Assembly (NCBI GenBank): GCA_036939755.1
Contig: JALLAZ010000662.1
Coordinates: 1 to 14,773 of the forward strand
DNA length: 14,773 bases
Reading direction: 5' to 3'
From: Stephanodiscus triporus
Lineage: Eukaryota; Bacillariophyta; Thalassiosirophyceae; Thalassiosirales; Thalassiosiraceae
Under the pieces are notes generated by a model. The model ran no database searches, had not been told where the DNA came from, and worked only from the letters and a program-made list of their open reading frames with translations. Below, piece after piece: positions 1 through 7,436 of this stretch. The number at the start of each line of letters is the position of its first letter. Position 1 is the stretch's first letter. Position numbers and translations under genes: made by a program.

Positions 1-219
1 CCGATTTCTCAAAAATCTGGACACCTTTTTCGCTGTGTGAGGAATAGTCCGATTTTGTGCATCATTTTTTTTTAATAGTGTGGGACTTTTTTGTCACCAC
101 GTCGTCTAGTTTTGGCCGGGGGAATCTTTCTCCCCCTCCCCCCAAATCTGGCACGCCCATCAAAGAGGTCGCCGCCATCGTCATCATCAGTTTCCCCGGC
201 CCTCATCTCATCGGAAACC

Positions 220-795
220 CCAACAAAGCTGTGGGTGGCGGCGGCCTTGTCAGCACCACCCACCCTGAAGCGACGGCGCAAGGAAGGTCGTGGTAGAGGG
301 GAGGCGAACCACCATCATTCCCTCGTCGCGGCGGTTGTCATCTTCGAATTCGCGTCGTGGCAACTATCGTATGATCGTCATGTCATTCGCGTCCGAACGC
401 TATTCGATCGAACTCGTTGCACGACGATGCGCCAGCGCCGCCGTCGTCGGGGGATGCGATGACGAGGACGAGGACGAGGATGACAGCGACGATGGGGGAG
501 GAGGAGGAGGAGTACGATGGCGACCGCGCTACTCCCTCTCTGTCGACCGTCCGCCCCGATGCCGATGACGATGACGACAACGACGATGACCGTCCATCAT
601 CGGGTCGAGGAAGACGGGGGGGGGCGCTGTCTCGCCCACTCGTCGATATTCTGGAAGGACAATGAGGACGACGATGACGGCGGCGGCGGCGCGATACCCT
701 CCTCTTCATCGTCGCGATGGACGATGGCGCCGTCGGGATATTCGTGTCGACAATCGACAACGACGCGCCGCGCCTGTACGTCCATCCGTCGATCG
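220..795 (+). pseudogene. Broken kaptin-like gene fragment (left copy)
   Basis: This stretch holds short coding-like blocks in different frames, matching a better-preserved copy at 10245-11411. The clearest block, at 693-782, reads DTLLFIVAMDDGAVGIFV and then STIDNDAPRLYV; the right copy has AVGIFVLRIDDDAPRLYV. At DNA level 732-781 and 10553-10602 match at about 45 of 50 bases by eye. A block just upstream (625-660, RCLAHSSIFWKD) is in another frame, so a frame break lies in the GGC repeat around 677-692. Earlier, around 220-370, KLWVAAAL and VVIFEFASWQL could correspond to the first propeller strands of kaptin, but this part is weak. It could be a decayed duplicate, the 5' part of a gene disrupted by assembly error, or a gene with unrecognised introns. 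The kaptin assignment rests on remembered family sequence and is tentative. Confidence 0.35.
247..296 (+). repeat. 50-bp direct repeat, copy 1
   Basis: This 50-base segment starts ttgtcagcaccacccaccct and recurs at 824-873 with two substitutions (48 of 50 identical by eye). In one frame both copies read ALSAPPTLKRRRKEG; in another both read STTHPEA followed by a stop soon after. The spacing is 577 bases. The flanks differ, so only this segment is duplicated. Confidence 0.9.
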
Positions 796-823
796 GGGGG
801 GGTCGATCGAATTCGCGGTGGCA

Positions 824-873
824 TTGTCAGCACCACCCACCCTGAAGCGGCGGCGCAAGGAAGGTTGTGGTAG
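824..873 (+). repeat. 50-bp direct repeat, copy 2
   Basis: This is the second copy of the segment at 247-296, differing by one A-to-G and one C-to-T change. It lies just downstream of the kaptin-like block and just upstream of the G-rich tract, so it may mark the edge of a local duplication. Confidence 0.9.
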
Positions 874-917
874 TGGGTGGGGGCTTCGCCGTCAGGCTCA
901 GGTGCCGCGCAATAGCG

Positions 918-993
918 CGGAGGTGGGAGGGGGAGGGGGAGACGGAGGGGGGAGGCGGAGACGGAGGGGGGGGGGGAGGGGGGAGGGGAGGCG
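918..993 (+). repeat. G-rich tract with G-quadruplex potential
   Basis: About 75 bases consist almost entirely of G-runs of three to twelve bases separated by one to five other bases. They include a near-repeat of the unit gagacggagggggg. Many combinations satisfy the G3+N1-7 pattern for G-quadruplex folding on the + strand. No plausible coding frame runs through it. It lies just upstream of the only long ATG-started frame (ATG at 1000) leading toward the transporter, so it would fall in that gene's promoter or 5' UTR. Any regulatory role is inference. Confidence 0.6.
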
Positions 994-1238
994 GCAACAA
1001 TGTCATCGCCGCGTCCTCCTCCAAGTTATCAATTTAGCGGCAGCAGGGCTGCGCGCGCCACCGCCTCCGTCAGCGCCTGCCAGCAGAGCAGGAAAAGCGG
1101 CCGCGGCGTCATCTCGGGAGGACGGCGACGGCGCGAGCGGGGGGTGTCCGCGATCTCCTCCCCCCGCAAGGGAGGAGGAGGGGCGGCGGAAGGAGCGGCG
1201 GCCTCGTCGTCGACGTTGACTACGACCACGATGACGAC

Positions 1239-1349
1239 GACGGGCGCGGTCAACGGGGGGGATGGCCTCGGGGGGGAGACGGGCGCGCGCGTCATCGGCG
1301 ACCACCGCGACGACGACGAGAGGGCCGTCGCGATCCTCGTCCTCCTGAC
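1239..1349 (+). repeat. Segmental duplication, first copy (units A and B)
   Basis: Unit A (1239-1293) and unit B (1294-1349) lie side by side. Unit A is repeated exactly at 1347-1401 and unit B exactly at 1578-1633. In the frame of the ATG at 1000, unit B reads IGDHRDDDERAVAILVLLT, which is also the start of the first transmembrane segment of the transporter downstream. This copy therefore contains a displaced piece of the transporter N-terminus. Confidence 0.95.
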
Positions 1350-1633
1350 GGGCGCGGTCAACGGGGGGGATGGCCTCGGGGGGGAGACGGGCGCGCGCGT
1401 CGTCTCGCGACGACGACGACGACGACGAAGATCGCGCTCCTCTCGGTGTCGTCGTCGTCGTCGGAGCGCCGTCGTCGCGGGGGGGGATCCTCCTCCGCGG
1501 CGGAGGGGGGGGAGGATCAGGGGGAGGAGGGCACGGCGGCGCCGTCCCCTCCGACGACGACGACGACGGCGACGGCGATCGGCGACCACCGCGACGACGA
1601 CGAGAGGGCCGTCGCGATCCTCGTCCTCCTGAC
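1347..1633 (+). repeat. Segmental duplication, second copy (A' ... B')
   Basis: A' occupies 1347-1401 and B' occupies 1578-1633. They are separated by 176 bases of CGA/TCG-rich low-complexity DNA absent between A and B. The distance from B to B' is 284 bases, which is not a multiple of three, so the two copies of unit B are in different frames. Only B' is in frame with the transporter body. Confidence 0.95.
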
Positions 1634-2976
1634 CGTGCCGTTGGCGTGGGGAACCTACGTCCCCGCGGTGAAGTACATGTACGACAGGGTCGATCCGCCG
1701 ATGCCGGGGTTCGTATTCTCCGCGGGATATTACGCCGTCGCGGCGATCACGCTGCGCGCGTTGTTGTCGACGATGTATCATTCGTCGTCGATGACGTGGG
1801 GGGGGAAGGTGAGGAGGAGGAGGATGAACGACTGTACATTGGATGGGTGCGATGGGACGAATCGGTACGACGAGGGAATGAGCAAGAACTACGACCACGA
1901 TGATCATGATGACGATGACGACGACTGCGAAACGACATCGGCCGCCACGACTGCGCGGGGGGGATGGGAGCTCGAGGGATACCTGTTCGTAGGCAACGGG
2001 CTGCAGGTCATCGGATTGCAGACCGTGCCCGCCGATCGGGCAGGTGAGAGGGAAACAGAGAGAAAGTGCGCCTATCGTTATAGCCGAATCGTTCGTTTGT
2101 TTATTAATCTCCCCCCTCCCCCCCCTCCCCATTCTTTCTCTCATCCCTCGCCCCGGAATCCCCCACCACCACCACCACCATGCCCTCGATGCGAAAATAA
2201 TATTCAGCATTCTTGGTCCAGCTCACCACCGTCATGGTACCACTCCTCTCGGCGGTTTTCGCCGGCACGTTGTACGCGGTGCCGATCCGGACGTGGGCGG
2301 CGTGCGCGATCGCGTTCGTCGGCGTAGTCGTCATGGGAGCCGACGGCGAGAAAATATCGCAACGGCGGCGGGCGGTCATCCGCCTGGATATTTCTTGTTC
2401 GACTTGGATGTGTTTCATGCGTCACGGGGGGACGTCCTTATGGTCCTCGCGGCGCTGGCCTACACGATGCACGTCGTGCGACTCGGAGCGTACGCCCCTC
2501 GTACGAATCCGTTGAAACTCGCCGCCGCGAAGGCCTCGATTGAGGCGGTGTTGAGCGTGACATTGTGCGCCGGGCTGGCGTACGTCGGGAGCGGCAACGA
2601 CATGCCGCCCCATTTCCCGTCGTCGTTGGAGCTTCCGACGTTCGTGAGTCAAATAGGCGGCGACGTATCGGAATACTTCTCCGCGATCGTAGCCGCCTTC
2701 GCGGAAGGTGGTCCGGAAGCCATTTGGCACGGGAGTTCGTTCGGCGTGTCCGTCGGGGCGATTCTGTGGACGGGGTGGATCACGTGCGCGTACACGATAT
2801 ACGCACAGAGCTACGGCCAACGCAAAGTGGGCCCGTCTGATTCCAACTTGATAGATACGACCCAACCGCTATTCTCGTCGCTATTCGCGTATTTATTATT
2901 GGGCGAGACTCTGGGACCGTACGGTTATGTCGGCGCTACATTGATCGGGATATCGCTGTTGCTGGTATCGAAATAA
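1446..2976 (+). CDS. EamA/DMT-family membrane transporter, frameshifted
   Basis: This is a drug/metabolite transporter superfamily protein with two EamA halves, expected to move a small metabolite across a membrane; substrate and membrane are unknown. Exon 1 carries the first segment (VAILVLLTVPLAWGTYVPAV), a second segment (FVFSAGYYAVAAITLRALL), an unusual Asp-rich loop (about residues 115-165) and GYLFVGNGLQVIGLQTVPADR. A GT-AG intron at 2044-2207 (GTGAGA...TTCAG) is well supported: joining gca-g to ca-ttc restores ADRAAFLVQLTTVMVPLL. The second half ends with DSNLIDTTQPLFSSLFAYLL and GATLIGISLLLVSK before TAA. Near 2349-2354 the frame shifts: MGADGE continues as NIATAAGGHPPGYFLFDLD only if one base is missing from the aaaa run. 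There is no ATG before the first membrane segment in this frame. The given start is the left edge of a GTG-started open frame, not a real start; the duplication at 1239-1633 probably displaced the true N-terminus. Confidence 0.8.
2044..2207 (+). other. Intron of the EamA transporter
   Basis: This 164-nt intron starts GTGAGA and ends TATTCAG. It has long C-rich polypyrimidine stretches (about 2108-2180) before the acceptor. Removing it restores the conserved reading ADRAAFLVQL across the junction. Confidence 0.85.
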
Positions 2977-3118
2977 GCAGGAGTAACGATTTTACCCCGC
3001 CCGAGGCACTTGGGGATGCAACTTCCCGTTCGGCCACTATCTTGAATTTAGCATCATCAACGTGTTGTTGAAAGGACGCCACCGTGATTTTTTTGGTCAT
3101 GGGCACTTGACCTGATGA

Positions 3119-3285
3119 TTACGGCGGACGATCCAAGGGTGGCATGTCATTATGGTCCGGCGAATCGATGTATCCTTCTAGGCATACATGGTCACGTATA
3201 CCATATTCTGACATCGACGCAACTATACGCGGAGTTACTTGAGCCGAAGGCGCTTGGAGATCTGGCGTGACTGACTTCTCGAGGT
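3119..3285 (-). other. Coding-like tail in an alternative frame, possible lost C-terminus
   Basis: Directly past the stop of the upstream minus-strand exon, another frame is open and looks coding. It includes LNLEKSVTPDLQAPSAQV and later MSEYGIRDHVCLEGYID, ending DRPP before TAA at 3119-3121. One base inserted in the GGGCCC around 3290-3295 would join it to the exon at 3286-3430. It may be the original C-terminus of that gene lost to a frameshift, or chance openness. The remaining bases from 2977 to 3118 show nothing recognisable. Confidence 0.3.
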
Positions 3286-5559
3286 TTAAGGGCCCAGTTC
3301 ACTCTGGGAGGGGAGCGAGCTTTGGTTGCCGCCGGGAGACAGTAGAACGAAGATTTTCCCATGGGATTTGCCTGGCAGAATTGTGAAAACGGACGTCGTT
3401 GCGCTGGTGGGTGACACTATGCTAGTGATTCTGAGTTGAAGAAATCATTTGGTAATGATATGAATATAATGATGACGGTGCCAGCAATCAAATGGCCACG
3501 GATGCTCACATGAAATCGTTTGTTAAGATTTTTAGGTATTATTATTTGATTATACATAAAAGGCATCACAGTGGAATAAACAAATACACCCACGATATAA
3601 ATAAGCAATTGTCTCACAACTCTAACTCTTTCTCTTTACTACCTCGTGTAACTTGTTGAGCACCCGGCAGGTCCCCTTGATTTCACGAAGTATACCCCCT
3701 TTTCCCGTACGCAAATGGGGCAAGTAGTCGACTTACAAGTCCTCACGTGCATGCTTGAATGGCACCGTCCCAAATCATTGCTATTAAAGTCGATAAACTT
3801 GGTAGCGACTTCCAAGTCGAAGGATACACCGTTATTCCTGTCTCTCAAGTTCATATCATCGTCGTCGCTATCATCGTCGTCATCCGCATTAATAGCGTTG
3901 ACGGTGACCACCCCATCCGCATTGGCCCGCGCCGCGATGCACATCTCGCACAAGGGCGAAAAGTACCGGACTCCATCACCGGTATAGTGATGATTTCCCA
4001 GGTGGAATGCCCCAGGCGGATCGACGACGAAGATCCGGCGGTCATTCGCATCCGTGGCGCCGTCGATCTGGTCGATTATGTCATCCAGGCCGTCGTCCGA
4101 TTCGTCGGTGCCCGGAGATTCGGGTTCGCTCTTGTTCTTGGTATCGTCGGGGCCGCCCCTCTCCCTTTTCCTGAATGGTTTCATGAGAAGCAGGCCGCCC
4201 ACGAACGCTCCCATCGCTCCCATCGCGCCCAGTACGCCGCGGGAGCCCGTTTGGCTGTTGTCATTCACGCTGGTCGCATCGTCCATCAAGTTCGGCTGGT
4301 CGATGTCGCTACCGGAATCGACGACCTTGGCCTTCCCTTCGTGCCCTGATTTGGTCTTGGCACGGCGCAGTCTAACGCACAGGAGCACCAACAGGACGAG
4401 GGACAACACGCCAAATATCGATCCCAATATCACGGCTAAGGACCCTCGACCTCCTCTTTTATCATCAACTTTTGACTCTCCCGAATAACTGGCTACGTAA
4501 TCATTGTAACCGGCGAGGTAATCATTGTAGCTATCGGCCAAATATTTGACCCTGACAACCTCGGGCATGGTGGGCGAAAGCAGGTTGTCCGCCTCCATGG
4601 CCGTTTGGATATTCGTCCGAGCCGCGTCGGTGGCGGCCATGACGGATGCAGCGGATGCAGTGGATTCGTCGTTGATGGGCACCAATATTAGGTTTATGCT
4701 CCCGTTGACGACGAAGCAGTTGTCGGCTCCGACGCTGGAGATGGAGCACGGACCTGCGTGTACAAAGATGGGAGAAGGAATTCGAATGTATGTCGAGGAT
4801 TCAAAAAGAATAATCTCCCCGGCAGGCTAACGAGTGATTCGCAGAAAGATAATGCTCACCTTCTGTGACCGCGACATCGTCCGAAGTACTTTCGATCCCC
4901 CGGGCGACAAATCGCGCCTCGTCCGCCATCTGCCCCCCTAGGCACGACAGCAACGTATCCGCCAAGTTCAGCAGTACCTGCTCCTCGAGACGGGGCAGGA
5001 AGACGTCCGGCGTGAAAACGTGGGACGTTTCGACCTCGTAGGCGAACGTCACGAGCACGGCGTTCTCGTTTTTCATGACCTCGCTCGATCCATCTACCGG
5101 ACACGAGATCGATCCGATCACCTTGCCGTTCAGGTAGTCGCTCGCAATCGCGACCTTATCCCCCGTAGCGTACGACGTATCGGATTCCTCGTAGGCATCG
5201 GGACAGTCCGCGTCCGCCCGACACGCCCCGACGAACGCCCACCCGAGGTCGAACGAGTTCCCAGGGGCGTGGGCGTTGCAATATCGGTCAGACGCGCACT
5301 CGTAAGCGTAGTACGATGCGTCGTCTCGCTCGCCGTCCGCGTCGACGTCGGCTTCGTCGGGGGGGTTGCCGTCGACGACGTCGGTGCAGTTGCTCGCGTA
5401 CGGCTGGTCATTATCGCCGCTCGTGCACCCCCTCTCGTAGAGCGGTATGCCCCTCTCGGTGTACCCGACAACGACGAGATTCGAATAGCTCCCGCCGTCG
5501 GTATCCGCCGGGACGATGGCGTCTGTGCGCAGTCGACGGCGTTTCATGATGGCCTGCAT
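3286..5559 (-). CDS. Single-pass membrane protein of unknown function
   Basis: I do not recognise this family. The model joins exon 1 (5559-4860), exon 2 (4753-3643) and exon 3 (3430-3286), giving 651 residues. Intron 1 (4859-4754, 106 nt, GTGAGC...ACGCAG) is firm because it fuses TEG to PCSISSVGADNCFVVNG. Intron 2 (3642-3431, GTAGTA...CTCAG) is phase-compatible but weaker; without it the protein stops at 3639 with 604 residues. The N-terminal half is acidic with spaced cysteines (GCTSGD, NCTDVV, ECASDRYCN, GACRADADCPD), as in an extracellular Cys-rich region. A clear transmembrane helix follows (SLAVILGSIFGVLSLVLLVL) with a basic stop-transfer RLRRAK. The tail has a second small hydrophobic stretch (GAMGAMGAFVGGLLLM), an Asp run and paired cysteines (CEMC, CPIC). 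No signal peptide follows the chosen ATG (MQAIMKRRR), so an upstream exon may be missing. A surface or receptor-like role is inference only. Confidence 0.72.
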
Positions 5560-6418
5560 GATGTATGATATGAGTTTCCGCGGGCGAGACCGTGGACTTG
5601 ATAAGATTCAATTGAGAATTGTTGACCTGAAGTCAAAGTTTATCGTAGCATCCTCCGCTGTGTACGTAGAGAGGTTCGTTTGTTGTCGTGCAACGCTAGC
5701 AAAAACGAAACAAGAGAGAGTGATCCAGGTAGCTCCGAGAGGTTTTTTAGTGGTTCGAAACTGAATTCGGGCTTTTTCTCGACATTGGGGAAAGAAATGA
5801 GAAAGAAATCGCTCGCCAAATTCGTGCTTACGAGGAAACCCGATTTTTTCCGGAACGAAGGGAGTAGTAAACTCGTCTAGCCATCGCACTTCCCTTTTTC
5901 CCTTCCCCACGAAGGGCTGATAACCCAGACTCTTATGTTTCAAGTAACGCCGATAAGAAGTAAGAAATGCATCTCAACCTCTCCCTCCTGCCTCCCCACT
6001 TCTTCTTCGCGAGCAGGTGAGACCATCATGGCGACGTCGTTGAACATGGCGTTCTGGGGAAGTTTCGATAGGGCGAAGAGTCGGCAAAAAGCATGCGCAA
6101 TGCGGCTTTGATCGCGCTGCCTGATGCACGAACGAGATACATCCGAAAGCCATCCGAAGGCTGGACTGTTGAACAACCGCCTCCGCCGAACTTGGATGTC
6201 CAGGATGCCGGTGTGGAGTCGACTACGCGCGCGGCAACCATCGGCGGAGGCGCGGTTTCGTCTACTTCGATTTTTATCGACTTTGTCATCTAAATTTTTC
6301 CCCAATTTTCCCATCATTTTTTTGTCTTCGTCCGTCGTTTTACAGAGATATCATCTCGACCCGTCGTTACTCGGAGGAAGGAATCTCTCACCATCTGCTT
6401 AATTCATAACCCAACAAC
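5560..6418. other. Intergenic region upstream of RPL10A
   Basis: This AT-richer spacer separates two divergently transcribed genes, the membrane protein on the minus strand and RPL10A on the plus strand, so both promoters should lie here. On the minus strand, 6026-6289 is open for 87 codons from an ATG (MTKSIKIEVDETAPPPMV...). Its codons end mostly in G or C, but it has no recognisable domain, and the complementary strand is open too. The pyrimidine-rich run ending cgttttacag at about 6342 could be a 5' UTR intron acceptor for RPL10A. I saw no clear TATA box or Inr that I would defend. Confidence 0.4.
6026..6289 (-). CDS. Possible small hypothetical protein
   Basis: This 87-codon frame begins MTKSIKIEVDETAPPP and ends with TGA. 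I recognise nothing in it. It would be transcribed divergently from RPL10A, with 129 bases between the two ATGs. Third positions are GC-biased, but the sense strand in this stretch is also open, so chance cannot be excluded. A transcript is needed to believe it. Confidence 0.18.
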   Translation of the reverse strand: MTKSIKIEVDETAPPPMVAARVVDSTPASWTSKFGGGGCSTVQPSDGFRMYLVRASGSAIKAALRMLFADSSPYRNFPRTPCSTTSP

Positions 6419-7111
6419 ATGTCGAACAAGTTGAACAAGGACATCCTCGACAAGGCCGTCGAGGACATCCTCGCCTTCTCCGCCGGCGAGACGATCAAGA
6501 TCGGGACCAAGGACGTCAAGGGCAAGAAGCGCAACTTCACCGAGTCCATCGAGCTCCAGATCACGCTCAAGAACTACGACCCCCAGCGCGACAAGCGCTT
6601 CTCCGGAACCTTCCGCCTTCCCGAGATCCCCCGTCCGAACCTCAAGTGCTGCGTCCTCGGCAACGCCGCCCACTGCGAGCAGGCCGATCGCATCGAGGTG
6701 GCGCAGATGTCCGCGGACGACCTGAAGAAGCTCAACAAGAACAAGAAGCTCGTCAAGAAGCTCGCGAAGAAGTACGACTTCTTCCTCGCTTCCGACAACA
6801 TGATCAAGCAGATCCCGCGTCTCCTAGGTCCCGGCCTAACGAAGGCGGGGAAGTTCCCCACCCTCCTCGCCTCCGGGGAGGACATGCAGGAGAAGATCGA
6901 CGAGGTCAAGTCCACGATCAAGTTCCAGATGAAGAAGGTCATGTGCCTGAACGTCGCCATCGGCCACGTGGGGATGGAGAAGCAGCAGATCATCGTTAAC
7001 ACGCAGCTCGCGGCCAACTTCCTCGCGAGCTTGCTCAAAAAGCAGTGGCAGAACATCGGACAGATGTTCATCAAGACCACCATGGGACCCAGTCAGCAGA
7101 TCTTCTTCTAG
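6419..7111 (+). CDS. RPL10A: 60S ribosomal protein L10a (uL1)
   Basis: This is the uL1 protein of the cytosolic large ribosomal subunit, which forms the L1 stalk at the E site and contacts leaving tRNA. The frame is intact, intronless and 230 residues long. Family landmarks are unmistakable: [15 protein letters not shown] (about residues 51-65), [20 protein letters not shown] (about 102-121), [19 protein letters not shown] (about 129-147), [20 protein letters not shown] and the C-terminal [19 protein letters not shown]. The ATG context acaacATG and the match from the first residues support this start. Animal and yeast proteins are about 217 residues; here about 14 extra residues lie between [11 protein letters not shown] and [10 protein letters not shown], in normal coding sequence. 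I suspect this is usual for the lineage. Codons end almost only in C or G (AAG, AAC, CTC), as in highly expressed genes, and differ from the neighbouring low-complexity genes. Confidence 0.98.
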   Translation: MSNKLNKDILDKAVEDILAFSAGETIKIGTKDVKGKKRNFTESIELQITLKNYDPQRDKRFSGTFRLPEIPRPNLKCCVLGNAAHCEQADRIEVAQMSADDLKKLNKNKKLVKKLAKKYDFFLASDNMIKQIPRLLGPGLTKAGKFPTLLASGEDMQEKIDEVKSTIKFQMKKVMCLNVAIGHVGMEKQQIIVNTQLAANFLASLLKKQWQNIGQMFIKTTMGPSQQIFF

Positions 7112-7436
7112 AGGGTGCGAGCCCTCGCTTCGGTTGGGATGGTTAAATATTTTATCGCGCCTGTTGGGGATGAGATGCGTTTGTGTTGGGAGGTTTTTCG
7201 CGAACGTCTCGTCAATGGATAAACATAAGAATTCAATCTTGCGCTTCCCTGTCCAGACTTGCGATTAATAATGGACTGCTTAGGTAGAGCACGCAACGTC
7301 TCATTTTACGGCTACGTATATGTTTCAGACAAACCTTACAATAAATAATATGACATTATGCAAAAATGCTTGAAGCATGCCAAAATGGAACGCCCAAGGA
7401 AAAAAGAGATGAAAAAAAGCAAATCTCTCTCCTTCC
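7112..7436. other. Intergenic region between convergent genes RPL10A and bZIP
   Basis: This stretch lies between the stop codons of two convergent genes and must contain both 3' UTRs. It is AT-richer than its flanks. A near-palindrome, atgcttgaagcat (about 7368-7380), is seen but is too short to interpret. No gene is supported here. Confidence 0.6.
7340..7345 (+). promoter_or_regulatory. Candidate polyadenylation signal AATAAA
   Basis: A consensus AATAAA hexamer lies 229 bases after the RPL10A stop codon on the same strand. It is the only exact AATAAA I noticed in this spacer. Diatom genes often lack a strict signal, so its use is uncertain. Confidence 0.35.

Noticed and set aside
454..700. 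CRISPR-like or regulatory tandem array in the GAC-rich stretch
   Set aside because: The units are imperfect trinucleotides without spacers; this is simple low-complexity DNA.
1000..1632. A 210-residue Arg/Gly-rich plus-strand protein as a gene of its own
   Set aside because: After unit A' it reads trinucleotide repeats as poly-Arg. Its useful part is better explained as the displaced N-terminus of the transporter.
1029..2210. A 393-residue minus-strand frame
   Set aside because: It is the antisense shadow of the transporter and the repeats, rich in Arg/Pro/Val from trinucleotide repeats with no domain.
2422..2865. Minus-strand 147-residue frame
   Set aside because: It lies entirely opposite conserved transporter membrane segments; it is open only because of high GC.
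3759..4349. Plus-strand 196-residue frame
   Set aside because: It is antisense to the membrane protein's exon 2, whose splice phase and membrane helix are better supported.
5020..5568. Plus-strand 182-residue frame, Val/Arg-rich
   Set aside because: It mirrors the GC-rich exon 1 of the membrane protein and shows no family features.
5608..5943. Minus-strand 111-residue frame upstream of the membrane protein
   Set aside because: It has no signal peptide, no domain and no convincing splice link; it probably covers UTR or promoter sequence.
6574..7083. Minus-strand 169-residue hydrophobic frame with apparent membrane segments
   Set aside because: It is the complement of RPL10A lysine codons (AAG gives CTT), which produces false Leu/Phe-rich helices.
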